Positions 13,313 to 26,691 of a DNA stretch of 64,000 bases are shown here, piece by piece. The notes below the pieces were generated by a model. The model was not told where the DNA came from. It made no database searches and saw only the letters and a program-made list of their open reading frames with translations. Where the stretch lies: assembly GCA_037974665.1 (NCBI GenBank), contig CM075768.1:9849001-9913000 (forward strand), given 5' to 3'. The DNA is from Ehretia macrophylla. Its lineage: Eukaryota; Streptophyta; Magnoliopsida; Boraginales; Ehretiaceae. Position 1 is the stretch's first letter; every line of letters starts with the position of its first letter. Both the position numbers and the translations under genes were made by a program.

Positions 13313-16075
13313 TGTAACACCCCGATCCCTCTCGAGATTTAAAGTTCTATCAATCAATCTAATCGCAACCCAATTCCAAACCCGGGCATAAAATTTAGGG
13401 AAAGACGGACAGAGTCTCCCCTGTTTCTAGGCAAAATGCAAACCTGCGACAGCATATAAGTGGACCAGCACCGTGTCCAACCATACAAACACCTCAAGGC
13501 CATCCGGGCCTTGGTTCTCAACAATTAAACACATCAAGTATATATACATTTCCAGTTTAAAAACTATCCTATTTCTTCTCATCTTTGACAAGTACATTCA
13601 TGCTTGGCCATTAAACTATACTAACCTGTTGCATAAAATAGACTATCATACCATTCTAATAAACCTAGTTAAGTTAATTACATAACTTTTAACACTAAAC
13701 ACAAACAATACATGAAAACATACATCTTTGCATCTTTCCACAACTCAGCCACATAACACGCAAGACAACTCTTCAAGCACGATCTTTCACGTAACCACGA
13801 ACTTTTCAGCTAACATGGCATTTCCTGAAATGTGGTGGTGAGGAGTGAGTATACACAACACGTATACTCAGTGAGGGCGGAACAGATATCGAGGTGGAGA
13901 GAAAGAAAGTCGTGCAATGCAAATAAGACAGTTAAGCAATATAACCGATAAGTAAAGCAATCAATATAAGCAACAATACAATAAACGATTAATAAAAGCA
14001 TTAACACAACCATTCAAAGCTATACCACACTTTGAAGGTCATGGTTCACTCATACGAGCAATTTACCATTCCACGAGCAATATATCAATCTCAAGCTTGA
14101 TGTTGACAACGATGACCATAAGCGCGCAACCACCTTATAACATCCACTAGGTGTACTCCGGATGTACCCCGACACATCTACGACCTAAATCTCCCAGGGC
14201 GGCACCCCTAGCTAGAATAGGAATAGGACACGGAGCTAGAGCAAACCAACCCTTGCAGCCCGAGACTGCCCAAAGAGGCCCATCACTCACGCGCCTGACA
14301 CTATGCAATACAATACGAGATACAAGCAATAAACGAGCGATAGCATGAAAGTACAGATTAGTGGTGATAAACGAGATATCAAGCATTTACAATCAATGAT
14401 AGCAATCAATTAACTTTTCAAGCATGATTATTTTTAATATCAACAATAACATCAATCAAACAAGTAATAGCAGTTCAAACACGAAAACGACAAGTATCAC
14501 TATTCAATCTCTAACTTCCAAAAGCAATTACGAGCAAACGAGCTACAGGATTAGGAAACCGATTTTACTACATTCACTTAGGTACTACAAGACACGTTTC
14601 TATGTTACGAAACTTCACTTTCCCAACCGAAGCCCGAAAGTCCACCTACTGCGTTTGAACTACAACTATGTTAACCGGTCGCTCAATCAACGCCATAACA
14701 GCGCCAAAAGTGCTTCCATGCCCTCAATAGCAAAACCCCCAACTCAATTCGAGCACGGTCAATACTTGGTTAAATGGCCCATTTTCGTTTCTTTGGGTAA
14801 TTTCTAATTTTAACAAAGGCCGGTCCGTTTTTATTGCACATTTTATCTTTCTATTAACAATGGCACCTATCCAAATCAAGAAATCACAATTCGGGTCAAA
14901 ATCTGAAATTCTAGGGTTTTACTATTCAAAATCACTATTCGTTATTCTTTCCCAATTTCAAATTTGCATTTCTAGCCATAAAAATCTCTAAATAACTATC
15001 AAACAATACTTTACGATCATTATAGAACCTAATTCAAGAAACAAAAGGCATTTAAACACAATATATAACAAATCTAAGAAATTGAAACAAAATTCAAATT
15101 TCATTTAAAATGCACAAAAGCGTGAAAACCCTCACAGAGATTGAAGACCAAGACCTGTAAAGACCTGAGCCACGATCCTCATCCGATTCCACCCAAGATT
15201 TTGGCCTAAAAATGCAAAATCAATTTTTCTTTCTTTTTCCTTGTAGTTTCGGCCATGGGGGGAGTTGGGGGGGATTTTTGGTTTTGTTTTGATATCAATT
15301 TTTCCTTGTTTTATTTATTTAAAAAGATGACAAAGGCTCAAGGGCATTTTGGTCTTTTTCCAAAGTCAAGCTTAAGTTAAAAATGGTCAAATAAGCTTAT
15401 TTAATTAGCATTTAGTTTAACTCAAGTTAAAACAATGCAATTTTAATGAAAACCAACTAAAACTAGCTAAATTAAACTAGAAACGCTATTCACGAAATCC
15501 GAGAAATATTCTTCTAACTTTCATTTTCAAAATTCTACAATCGAACGGTCAATAAACGATCGCTAATCAAATGATGAGCAATAATATAAAACTATAATTT
15601 TTGAAAAGTAGAATAGTAGAATAGTTTAAAATTCACTCCGGCTCGGAGTTACTTTTCTCATTTAATTGAAAATCGAGTAATTTAATGCAAGAATATTAAA
15701 ACCGATTATTAAAATAATCAAAATAATCAATATAATCAATATTCATTTAAAAATAATTAATTTAACTATTTCTAGAATATTTTAAAGAATCATGAAATTA
15801 ATGTTAAGATACAAATGAATAAGTTAATATAAACATGTAATCGGATGCAATTAAATACTAACATTTAAGATGACACTTAATTAAACACAAGAAAATAAAT
15901 CTAATTATTATAAACAATAAAAATAAGTAATAATTTTTAATTAATCAATATAAAAATTATTGAATGCTTTTAAAAGAAATATCAAAATAGTGCAAAAATG
16001 GATGATTAACTAATTAGACACTTAATTAAATGCAGTCAAATGTTATTAAATGCATGCCGGGTTCAGGTTATCACA
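13313..16075 (-). repeat. 3' LTR (minus orientation) of the 13313-20392 element
   Basis: 2763 bp, matching 17627-20392 along its whole length. On the minus strand it contains the shared GTCGTAG...ACATCCGGAGTACACC block at about 14150-14190, and the CCTCACTGAGTATAC block at about 13857-13880 followed by a CATTTCAG. Confidence 0.9.
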
Positions 16076-17626
16076 TCCTTCCCCCCTTAAAACAATTGTG
16101 TCCTCGCAATTCTTCTTCCAATAGGGCTCAGCATCACCTGAGATCCAACTCTGACCACTCTTCATTGGTTACTGAGCAAGACACTGAATAAGATACTCGT
16201 AGGAAAAATCCAAATAGAAATCCCAACCAAGAATGCCGAGAAAATACCAACTAAAGACTGAAGCAGAGATACTGTAGATAAAATTAACATCACCTATTAA
16301 TGACAAGAAGGATGCCGAAGAAATACCCCACATATGAATCTCCAGTAGAAGTTCAACAAGTACCAAATAAGGAAATCAAAGGATATCCAGAGTAGATGCA
16401 GCATATATAAGACCAAACTCCAAGACCTCATCACCATTTGCCAAGTGCAAACTTTATACAACTTACCACCAACAAAGCCCAAAGTATTCCACAGCATACC
16501 GTAAGCAATATGAGATAATAAGTCTAAACAAGATTCCAAGTGTAAAACTTCCAATAGTGCCAACAAGGAAAATACTAGTAGAATGCCCACTAAGAATTCC
16601 AAAGAATACTGTAAGTAGTACTATACAATAAGTCTGATAGGAGTTCCAAATACCAAACTTATTGAGGAACACTAAAGAAAATACCCAAAACAATGCTCCA
16701 GAAAGAAAGTACCAAGGATTGCCCAAGTAGTAAGTACTAGATAAATGACCACTAAGAATTCTATGTAATGCCATTGAAGAATTTCCAATCAGGGATGCCA
16801 GTAGCACACCAATAAAGACCGAGACACATATGCCATAGATAATACCACACAGTAAGTCCAATTGAAAACCCAATAGCTAAGTCTACCAAGAAGTGCCAAC
16901 AGAAGTCTCCAAAGAATACCCAATAAGAAAACCAAAGAATACTCTAGAAAACAGCCAAGTAGAACCTCAAAAGAAAGCTACTCTTTCACAACTGTTAAGC
17001 ATAGAGGAGGACCTTAGAGATTCGCCAATAACCGAGCTCCAAAAGCAAACACCAACTCCCAAATAAAGGCTAGTCAAATGCTGCTCATTCCCGTCAATCC
17101 ACATAACTTGGAGGGCCTGCTACTAACCACTTCTCTTCAGGGGTGGAAGAAATATTTCTTATCATTTCAACAGGACATGTATGAATGCCAAGATATCACA
17201 TTTATACATATATGCCTTAATCTATTATGCAAGCATGTTTGTAAAACAGCTTATTCAACAAAGTCACTCAAGCACGACAATCAAGTCAAGCACAACATAA
17301 TCAATTCAAATCACGGCATAAACAATTCAAGACATTCCAATACACACATTACAAGCAATACTTCAAGCAAATAACAATTCACGAGGTCGATTCGATTCAC
17401 GATGCCAATTCGATACACGAGTAGTCACTTCACTTCACGTAATACACCTCTAACACATATCACAGAACTATATCACATAGGTACACACATTCAATTCAAG
17501 ACACACAATCTCGCATACAGGCACACACTTTCAAGACACACTTAACAAGCATGCATTCAAGGATCACTACCCACTAGACCGAGGATCCTATCCCAGCTTA
17601 TGAGCTAACTAAGCTCTGATACCACT
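16076..17626 (-). other. Non-coding interior with degenerate ATTCTT-type repeats
   Basis: On the minus strand the polypurine-side half (16150-16980) is a run of loosely repeated phrases such as GGAATTCTTGGTTGG and GGTATTCTTTGG with a spacing of roughly 25-40 bases. The primer-side half (about 17200-17560) is rich in short tandem phrases of the CACTTGA and TTGTGTA kind. No protein family is recognised. The ORFs it contains (for example on the minus strand at 16463-16873) are hydrophobic by composition and lie in the repeat. A similar filler follows the gag gene of the element at 29194. Confidence 0.65.
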
Positions 17627-20392
17627 TGTAACACCCCGATCCCTCTCGAGACCGGAAGGTCTATCAATCAATCTAATCACAACCTAATTCCAAACCCGGG
17701 CATAAAATTTAGGGAAAGACGGACGGAATCACTCCTGTTTCTAGGAAAAATGCAAACCTACGACAGCATATAAGTGGAGCAGTACTGTGTCCAACCATAC
17801 AAACACCTCAAGGCCATCCGGGCCTTGGTTCTCAACAATTAAACACATCAAGTATATATACATTTTCAGTTTAAAAACTATCATATTTCTTCTCATCTTT
17901 GACAAGTACATTCATGCTTGGCCATTAAACTATATTAACCTTTTGCATAAAATAGACTATCATACCATTCTAATAAACCTAGTTAAGTTAATTACATAAC
18001 TTTTAACACTAATTACAAACAATACATGAAAACATACATCTTTGCATCTTTCCACAACTCAGCCACATAACACGCAAGACAACTCTTCAAGCACGATCTT
18101 TCACGTAACCACGAACTTTTCAGCTAACATGGCATTTCCTGAAATATGGTGGTGAGGAGTGAGTATACACAACACGTATACTCAGTGAGGGCAGAACAGA
18201 TATCGAGGTGGAGATAAAGAAAGTCGTGCAATGCAAATAAGACAGTTAAGCAATATAACCAATAAGTAAAGCAATCAATATAAGCAACAATACAATAAAC
18301 GATTAATAAAAGCATTAACACAACCATTCAAAGCTATACCACACTTTGAAGGTCATAGTTCACTCATACGAGCAATGTACCATTCCACGAGCAATACATC
18401 AATCTCGAGCTTAATGTTGACAACGATGACCATAAGCACGCAACCACCTTATAACATCCACTGGGTGTATTCCGGATGTACCCCGACACATCTACGACCC
18501 AAATCTCCCAGGGCGGCACCCCTAGCGAGAATGGGAATAGGACACGGAGCTAGAGCAAACCAACCCTGGCAGCCTGAGACTGCCCAAAGAGGCCCATCAC
18601 TCACGCGCCTGACACTATGCAATGCAATACAAGATACAAGCAATAAACGAGCGATATCATGAAAGTACAAATTAATGGCAATAAACGAGATATCAAGCAT
18701 TTACAATCAATGATAGCAATCAATTACTTTTCAAGCATGATTATCCTTAATATCAATAATAACATCAATCAAACAAGTAATAGCAGTTCAAACACGAAAA
18801 TGACAAGTATTACTACTCAATCTCTAACTTCCAAAAACAATTACGAGCAAACGAGCTACAGGATTAGGAAACCGATTTCACTACATTCACTTAGGTACTA
18901 CAAGGCACGTTTCTATATCACAAAACTTCACATTCCCAACCGAAGCCCGAAAGTCCACCTACTGCATTTGAACTACAACTATATTTACCGGTCGCTCAAT
19001 CAACGCCATAACAATGCCAAAAGTGCTTCCATGCCCTCGATAGCAAAACCCCCAACTCAATTCGAGCACGGTCAACACTTAGTCTAACGGCCCCTTTTCG
19101 TTTCTTTGTGTAATTTCCAATTTTAACAAAGGCCGGTCCATTTTTATTGCACATTTTATCTTTCTATTAGCAATGGCACCTATCCAAATCAAGAAATCAC
19201 AATTCAGATCAAAATCCAAAATTCTGGGGTTTTACTATTCAAAATTACTATTCATTATTCTTCCCCAATTTCAAATTTGCATTTCTAGCCGTAAAAATCT
19301 CTAAATAACTATCAAACAATGCTCTACGATCATTATAGAACATAATTCAAGCAACAAAAGGCATTTAAACACAATATATAACAAATCTAAGAAATTGAAA
19401 CAAAATTCAAATTTCATTTAAAAGGCACAAAAGCGCGTGAAAACCCTCACAGAGATTGAAGACCAAGACCCGCAAGGACCCGAGCCACGATCCTCGTCCG
19501 ATCCCACGCAATATTTTGGCCTAAAAATGCAAAATCAATTTTTCTTTCTTTTTCCTTGTAGTTTCGGCCATGGGGGGAGTTGGGGGGGGATTTTTGGTTT
19601 TGTTTTGATATCAATTTTGCCTTGTTTTATTTATTTAAAGATATGACAAAGGCTCAAGGGCATTTTGGTCTTTTTCCAAAGTCAAGCTTAAGTTAAAAAT
19701 GGTCAAATAAGCTTATTTAATTAGCATTTAGTTTAACTCAAGTTAAAACAATACAATTTTAATGAAAACCAACTAAAACTAGCTAAATTAAACTAGAAAC
19801 GCTATTCACGAAATCCGAGAAATATTCTTCTAACTTTCATTTTCGAAATGCTACGATCGAACAGTCAATAAACGATCGCTAATCAAATGATGAGCAATAA
19901 TATAAAACTATAATTTTTGAAAAGTAGAATAGTAGAATAGTTTAAAATTCACTCCGGCTCGGAGTTACTTTTCTCATTTAATTGAAAACTGAGTAATTTA
20001 ATGTAAGAAAATTAAAACCGATTATTAAAATAATCAAAATAATCAATATAATCAATATTCATTTAAAAATAATTAATTTAACTATTTCTAGAATATTTTA
20101 AAGAATCATGAAATTAATGTTAAGATACAAATGAATAAGTTAATATAAACACGTAATCGGATGTAATTAAATACTAACATTTAAGATGACACTTAATTAA
20201 ACACAAGAAAATAAATCTAATTACTATAAACAATAAAAATAAGTAATAATCTTTTAATTAATCAATATAAAAATTATTGAATGCTTTTAAAAGAAATATC
20301 AAAATAGTGCAAAAATGGATGGTTAACTAATTAAACACTTAATTAAATGCAGTCAAATGTTATTAAATGCATACCAGGTTCGGGTTATCACA
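17627..20392 (-). repeat. 5' LTR (minus orientation) of the 13313-20392 element
   Basis: 2766 bp, starting on the minus strand at 20392 with TGTGATAACC and ending at 17627. The primer site is directly adjacent at 17615-17626. It pairs with 13313-16075, with scattered, mostly transition differences. Confidence 0.9.
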
Positions 20393-20397
20393 AAGTG

Positions 20398-20720
20398 AAC
20401 CAGTGCTCTCAATCTTGACCATATGTTGATGAACTGAAGAAGTTAGATTCTTACACTTTGAGACATGATATGAACAGTAGCCCCATTGGGTTTTTTTTGG
20501 ACTTTTTGGGTTTTTTTCTAGTTTGACCCGAACTGTGAATCGTATCGTGAACCCACGATTCACCATGATTCACTCCGACTCGCTTACCGATTGACCCTAA
20601 CTAATAATTCACTAACTGATTTGAATTGTTTTTTGCTTGAATCGAATCGAATCGTACGATTCATATCACGAACGTACGATTAAGAAAACTATGAATTTCC
20701 AAGTACTTCCTAAGGGAAAT
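20398..20720. other. Unassigned non-coding stretch, continuation of 13013-13312
   Basis: This is the right half of the DNA split by the 13313-20392 element. It contains T-rich runs near 20490-20520 and short GAATCG/CGATTC repeats near 20535-20690. No gene is seen. The boundary to the LINE fragment at about 20721 is set by where LINE-like coding stops. Confidence 0.4.
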
Positions 20721-21343
20721 TTTTTTTATTAAGCTTAATGGGAAGTTTACATATTTCTTTTGTTATGTTTGTAGGTAGGGAGGTTGCCAGCCTTTTTTCA
20801 TTCCATTTTCCATCTTCAATGACGTAACTAACTTTAGCAGAAGAAATAGAAGATGAGTGAGCAAAAGAGTAGAGTGGAGAATCTCCAAACCATGTATCAT
20901 GCCAAAAAGAGGTATCTGATGCTCTAGTTTTCCATCTAATAAATTGTTCACCATGGATTCCAGCATGCTTAATTCTTTTCCACAATGGAGAATCATGGAA
21001 TTTAACATTAACTAAGCATAGATGGATGCCTGCACAATAATGATTTCTCATAAATGTTGCCCAGATACTATCAGTAGATCTGAATCTCTACCAAATTTTG
21101 TAGCTCATTGCCTCACTCAAATTAGATAACTTCCATATTGCCAACCCTCCTTCTTCAACTGGAAAGCAGGTTCTACTCCAAGTTGTCCAATGAAGCTTTT
21201 TGGAGTCAATTCTATCACCCCATAGAAATTTATTGAAAAGTCTTTCAATGTGTTGGAAACTGCTTAAGTTGGAAGGATGATTTGGATCAAATAGAGGGGC
21301 ATGGAAGAAAGAGTGCTTTTTATTTTAAAAGGGTAATTCTGCC
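20721..21343 (-). pseudogene. LINE (plant L1 type) ORF2 C-terminal part, fragment 3 of 3
   Basis: On the minus strand the sequence codes for the region after the reverse transcriptase palm: a stretch with FLWGD, then WTTWSRTCFP, GGLAIWKLSNLSEAMSYKIW, SPLWKRI and SFWHDTWFGDSPL. These are hallmarks of the zf-RVT-like C-terminal region of plant L1 LINEs. Its upstream neighbour in the LINE is 54032-54387, separated now by solo LTR B and all it contains. The coding stops after KLPIKLN, short of the usual end, so the 3' end of the LINE is missing here. The reading frame is broken in places (for example a frame change near the B junction). It is a dead copy. Confidence 0.85.
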
Positions 21344-24227
21344 TGTAACACTCCGGACCGAACATATAGTTAATATATATTTATTTGCATATGTTTAACT
21401 GTTTATTTTAAGTGGTTGTATAAAATTAGATGCTTACTTTCATCAATTACATTTATTTATTAACATAAATTTTTATATTTCTTGAAAACATGCAATTTGT
21501 ATTTAATTAATTTATATAAAATGATTATCCTATTATTCTATTATTTGTATTATTTGAATTTACTTTCTTGCATTTAATTGTCTAGTTTTATTATTTGAAT
21601 GTAAAGCTCCAAGCCCGGAGATAATTTTATTTTATTTTATTTATTTATTTTGCATACATATTCATCTTACTTAACCTATTTCTAGTGCACGTTCATCGAG
21701 AAAATTATGTGTATTGGATTTCGAGAAGTTCCTGAGTGAATAGTGTAACACAATGTGTAATAGCCCAGACCCTGCATATAGTATACAATACATATTTTCA
21801 TATATTTATGTGTTACTTTAAAAGTTATTTATAATTACGTGAATAACTTAATTCAATTCATTCATTAATTGTACTATTTATTATATTTTTGAAATTCATG
21901 CGAATAGAGTTTAATAAAATTAAATAAGGTAACTATTTTAATATTATAATTATTAAAAATTATTCTTTTGTATTTAAGTGCTACATCCTATTATTTTTCA
22001 TTAATTGTTTAAATAACCCAAGCCCAGAGACTAAAAATTTTCTGTTTCTTTTTCTGAATTACTTATTTTTCTTATATTCCATATCATTTTTATAATCGTT
22101 CGATCATCGTGCTATGTGCATAGCATATCGGGAGTATCAGAAAATTAATTATCTTTAGTGTCCTTGATGAATAGTACTTTTCAGCTTTTTACTAAACTTT
22201 TGCATGATCCATTTAGCATTTTAATAATCCATTTGCTTGGAAGTTGACCCATTTTAAAACTACCCAAAAACCCAAGGACCTTTGACCTTTCACCAAGCCA
22301 ACATATAAGCCAAATAAACACCAAAAATGCACAAAAAATACCCAAAAAAGAGGCCAAACCCGTCGGCCCTTAGGAAAAAGAAAAAGAAAATATTCTTCAA
22401 CAATCTTGCAATTTGATCTCTTGAGCTTGCATTAGGAGGTGTTTAAACCATCCAAGAGTCTTCTTCAAGCTTCTTCAACCATCAATACGAGGGTTTCATC
22501 CAATATTTGCATTTAAAGTTAACTTTGTTGAATTTAGATTTTGTGATTTGCTATATCTTGCTTGTATATGTTTATAAATGCTTCAAATCTTATTTATTGT
22601 ATATATAGAACATTCTTTTAAAGTTAAATTGCAATTGTAATAGTTGAATGTAGAGATTGAGCTTTTAAAGAAGACGATGAATAGTAAAATTTAGGGCTTT
22701 GTTCAATCTTGTGATTTAGCTTAATTAATTGAACTCTAAGCCTGATTTAGAAGTAAATGAACCTAGATTAGAGCCTCTAATGGATTGGATTTGCTTAAGT
22801 TGCTAGAATTTTAAATTAAAGTTAGTTAATGGCACTATTCATTCAGGACCATCGAATTATGACCCAATACTCGATTTGATAGTTTATATGAACTATAGGG
22901 ATGCTAAAATAGTTACTCGATAAAATTTATTGAATTTCGAGAACATTGAATTTTAAAGACTTAATTACGTTTAAAATAGTAACTGAGTAATATAGTGTTT
23001 CGGTGTGAGATCTAAGGTACTAATTAGTCCTATGTAAGTAGGGTAGAGCCTAAAACCCTTTTATGGTATCAAATTGCTCATTGATTTTGGTAGTTGTAGT
23101 TCAAAGTGACCATGGGGTCTTTGGGGCTTTTGCACTTAACTTAGTTATAAACGGGTTTCTTTGCTTCTAGTGGTGCCATAAAGTGACATTAGAGGGTTAT
23201 AATAGCTAACATGTGAATTAGATAACTTGCGGTTCGGTTGTGTATCGAATTTTGTTTGTAGATAAAGGGGAAAAATGCTAAAGTTGGATTAGTTGTTAGG
23301 AATTGCTTTTATGTTGTTGGTTAAATGCTAAAGGATGTTTGGCTAGGTTGTTTAGTTATTTGGTGAAGTTTCATGAATTATGTGAGTTTGGCTCCTTTGA
23401 GCGAACATGTCTAGTTTTGTTATATTACTTGTTAATTGTGTGGTACGTGTCTTCCTTGTGTTGCTATAGCCTTTCTAAAGAAGTGGGTATGCCAGTTATG
23501 TTATGTGAGCATTTAGCTTGTTTGCTAAATAAATTGTAGCTTAAAATAATATGAATAGTTAAGTGTAAGTATATAAGATTGTATTAAGTGTTTGTTGGTT
23601 GTCATTGTATGATTGAAAGACTAAATTGCTAACTAGAAGTTGGGATGAGACAACAAACTAAATGCTAATGAGTTGGTTTATCTATGTGTGATAAGTGTTA
23701 TGTTACAGTTTTAGTTGCAAATGCTTTGAGTATAAATGTTGTCATGAAATGTCCTTGTGAAGCTAGTGTGCTTGGTATTGTGAGTTATTTGCTAAAGTGT
23801 TGTACTTATATGAACAAACTAGGGTTTACACTTCCGAGCTAATTCCAAGAAGGTTGGAGTGAATCTAGCTTTTCTCTTGCATATGTAGACTGATCCAAGG
23901 TGAGGGATGTATTTTACTTGGCATATTAATTGATTGATTACTTTGTATTATAGTGGATATTATGTGATTAATGTGTATTTGAGCTATTTTGTTGGGTTAT
24001 ATCATATTTAAGGTTATATTGACTATAATTGCTTATGTGCAAGGACAACCTCTTTTGTTGTCCTCATTGTGTGCTTATCGCTTTATATACTTATCGAATT
24101 GTGTGATTATAATTGTTATCGATATCATGGTTGCGCAACCATTTGGGCATGGAAGTGTCGGGGAAGCCGGGTAGCATTGGGCTTACCGGTATACCTCAAC
24201 TACCATGGTTGCCCAGTCCCTCTCTTG

Positions 24228-24523
24228 CTTGGGCCCTAAGTCCTTGGAGAGTTGGGTCGTAGAATCGGGGTACATCCGGAGGACACCCATATTGGAGTTA
24301 TAAAGTGGTATGTCTGCTTATCGTTATCAGTGACATTATTATATCAGGATTTCTGTTCGTGGTTCGTGGTTCGTGGGTCATGGCTCGTGGTTCGTGGTAC
24401 GAGTTCAAGGTCTACTAGTATTCCTTATTGTGTAACTCTCACTTGGGCCCTAAGTCCTTGGAGAGTTACCTTATATCCTTTTTATATGTACTTCTCGCTT
24501 GGGCCCTAAGTCCTTGGAGAGTT
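24228..24523 (+). repeat. Three exact 26-bp repeats inside solo LTR C
   Basis: A 26-bp unit containing CTTGGGCCCTAAG followed by TCCTTGGAGAGTT occurs exactly at 24228-24253, 24442-24467 and 24498-24523. The second copy is framed by perfect 9-base inverted arms, GTAACTCTC (24432-24440) and GAGAGTTAC (24461-24469). Between copies one and two lies an array of about six GGTTCGTG-type octamers at 24353-24402. Confidence 0.85.
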
Positions 24524-25085
24524 ACATACGAGTGTATTTTTATTTGTGTTAATAAATTCGTGAAATTGATTGGTTCTCTTATGATTATGTGATACTCATA
24601 TGATTGTCTTGCTTGTCCTTAATTGTTTTTATGATATAATTGTCTGTGTTTGGCTAACTAAATGTGTTACGTGGCCCTACTGTTTGAATGAGTAATTATT
24701 TTGTTATTTGATTTGAAGATTTATATGCATTGCACGGAAACCCTTTGCAAAAACTCCCCGGATACTTGTTCCCTCCCTCACTGAGTATACATGTATTGTA
24801 TGCTCACCCCTCTTCCTAACACTTTCAGGTTTAATACAAAGCAATTGCAGTGCCTACAAGCTGTTTGGCCACCTGAGCATTGAAGTGTTACTTACTCGTG
24901 ATAGTATAATTTGTAAAGTAGAAGTCTTGTGTGTATTTGAATTATGTTATGAAAGATTGTAATAGATAATTTAATGTTTGTATGATGTGATAATTGTAGT
25001 AGTATGTAATAAGTTAAAGCTTACTTTATTGCTTAGTAGGTTGCATGCTTGTTTGGTTGTTGGAAGTTGGGTAGCTCATTACAAG

Positions 25086-25600
25086 AAAAAACGGTTTCGG
25101 CGACGGAGCGTCGCTATGCCGTCACTTTTCGGCGAGGGAGACCGTTCCCTCGCTGATTCAGCGAGGGATGACACTCTTCCTCACCGAATCGGCTAGGGAA
25201 CTTGCTGTCCCTTGCCGAATCGACTACGGAACTCGCTGTCCCTCACTGAATCGGCGAGAGAAGGCCATGTCCCTCGCCGAATCAGCGAGGGACAGTGTTG
25301 GCCTTCGCCGATTCAGCGAGGGAACTCGCTGTTCCTCGCAGAATCGGCGAGGGAAGGCCATGTCCCTCACCGGATCGGCTAGGGACAGTGTCGGCCCTCG
25401 CCGAATCGGCGAGGGAAGGCCTTGTCCCTCACCGATTTGGCGAGGGAATGCACTATCCCTCGCTGACTTGGCGAGGGAATTAGACGTGCCTTGCTGATCC
25501 ACTTTTATGTTTAGATTGAACAAATAAAATTAGAAAATTTAAGAAAGGTCAATTCGAACGATTAGGTGACTGACAATCATTCCCCTCGCCGATTCGGCCC
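25086..25600. repeat. Left subterminal repeat array of the CACTA element
   Basis: A dozen or so copies of a GAATCGGCGAGGGA-type motif occur in both orientations, often head to head so that CCCTCGCCGA and TCGGCGAGGG form palindromes (for example near 25398-25414). In En/Spm elements such subterminal motifs are the binding sites for the TNPA protein. The region is GC-rich compared with its surroundings. ORFs reading through it (for example plus strand 25168-25497) are repeat artefacts. Confidence 0.85.
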
Positions 25601-25619
25601 CAACATTTTTGACGGTACA

Positions 25620-26340
25620 TGAAAATTGTCGTAATTTATAATTACTACAAACAATTAGTTCTAAGTTTACATTTAACAATTATGATTATTTCATATAATA
25701 ATTTATGAGTGTTTTAAAAGCATTGAATTTAAATTTAATAATATGTAGTAAATTTATTTTAAATAATTATACATGCAACTAGTGAGTAATTTTTTTCCTT
25801 TTTAAAATGTCCTAGATTGGCGTATACATAACTATATACAAAATTTATATTTAACATCATGCAAAATAGAAATAATTATTTCTTTCAAATTGACATCACG
25901 AAATTATAATTAAAGCATTTTCTTATAAGAGTTAATGCATTACAAGCATAAACTTAATTTTACATTTTTGGGAATTACTAAAGGATTACATGGCGTGCAT
26001 TTTTTATAATGCAACACAACGACTTAATACCTAACCCCCCATAAAGATTACACATTATTTTCGAGGGCTTACATAAACACACCTACTTAATACCTAAAAC
26101 CCCATAAAGATTACAAATTATTTTCGAGGGCTTACATAAACACACCTACTTAATACCTAACATAGTACTGCAATATCACTAATACATAACAAGTGCACAC
26201 TACACATCAGGCAAAAGAACGTAGTAACATTGTTATATTTAGTAACAATTTTTACTATTGCTGATGCTTTTAAGATGATAAAAAGATATAGATATTAGGG
26301 AAAAAAGTTTGGTAAATAGATCCGCAGCATGTCGGCTTGA
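25620..26340. other. AT-rich non-coding DNA with a tandem 63-bp duplication
   Basis: No gene is seen except the tail of the small minus-strand ORF just to the right. Two near-identical copies of a roughly 63-bp unit (containing CCCCATAAAGATTACA and TTTTCGAGGGCTTACATAAA) lie back to back at about 26032-26160. Confidence 0.6.
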
Positions 26341-26354
26341 ACTTTTTGGCCTAC

Positions 26355-26513
26355 TTAGGCATTAGAAATGTATCCGTCATAGTTTGGCGGAGCATTTAGA
26401 TCAAGTTGGGGTTTAACATATTCGCTGTAAATTGGATACTTTTGCATTGTATCCATCTCTTCATCTTTAGTCACTGGACGATTAGCTGAGTGGTGTTGTT
26501 GATCCTTACTCAT
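26355..26513 (-). CDS. Small 52-residue protein with a DLNxxP (EAR-type) motif, inside the CACTA element
   Basis: The minus-strand ATG at 26513-26511 opens a frame of 52 codons ending in TAA at 26357-26355. The protein starts MSKDQQHH, is hydrophilic and acidic in the middle (TKDEEMDTMQKYP), and near residues 36-43 contains QLDLNAPP. This fits the DLNxxP form of the plant EAR repression motif, which recruits TOPLESS-type co-repressors in known proteins. It ends GYISNA. There is no signal peptide or membrane segment. A TATA box (26584-26592) and an ABRE/G-box (26692-26700) lie upstream on the same strand at sensible distances, with about 70 bases from TATA to ATG. This is unusual for chance DNA. 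I do not recognise the family. It could be a host gene fragment captured by the transposon, a small native gene, or a coincidence. Confidence 0.45.
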   Translation of the reverse strand: MSKDQQHHSANRPVTKDEEMDTMQKYPIYSEYVKPQLDLNAPPNYDGYISNA

Positions 26514-26583
26514 CCTTCAAACAATTTAGATGAAATCTACAATTACTACTTTGAGATACTATGAGAAAACGCAATGCCAAGTG

Positions 26584-26592
26584 CTATTTATA
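26584..26592 (-). promoter_or_regulatory. TATA box for the small minus-strand ORF
   Basis: On the minus strand the sequence reads CTATAAATAGC, a near-consensus plant TATA box, about 70 bases upstream of the ATG at 26513. With initiation about 30 bases downstream, the 5' leader would be about 40 bases. Confidence 0.5.
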
Positions 26593-26691
26593 GAAACTAG
26601 GTCATTAGATGAGAAGATTGATAGCTTGGTGAGCGTATGGAGACAACTTTTCATTTTTTACAAGGGTCAATATATCAACGAATGGTTCGTA

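Larger units (their letters stand above)
13313..20392 (-). mobile_element. Non-coding (LARD-like) gypsy-type LTR element, structurally whole
   Basis: Read on the minus strand it runs from TGTGATAACCCGAACC to GGGGTGTTACA. It has two LTRs of about 2.76 kb and a 1.55-kb interior (16076-17626). A perfect AAGTG duplication flanks it (13308-13312 and 20393-20397). The minus-strand primer site is the reverse complement of TGGTATCAGAGC at 17615-17626, and the polypurine tract reads at 16076-16090. The interior has no gag or pol, so the element would depend on enzymes from elsewhere. LTR divergence is about 3% by partial hand count, about 1 million years at 1.3e-8. It looks whole as a non-autonomous unit. 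Confidence 0.88.

Noticed and set aside
14147-14807. Open frames at 14151-14807 and their counterparts at 18375-19087
   Set aside because: They are in the two LTRs of the 13313-20392 element, overlap each other on both strands and resemble no protein.
16169-16873. Overlapping minus-strand hydrophobic ORFs that look like membrane proteins
   Set aside because: They lie in T-rich degenerate repeats of a non-coding LTR element. The hydrophobicity follows from TTT/CTT/ATT codons, and no family is recognised.
25168-25523. Open frames on both strands through the left CACTA array
   Set aside because: They translate the TCGGCGAGGG repeats (RRIGEGR/SLADSARE-like periodic peptides) and are by-products of the subterminal sites.
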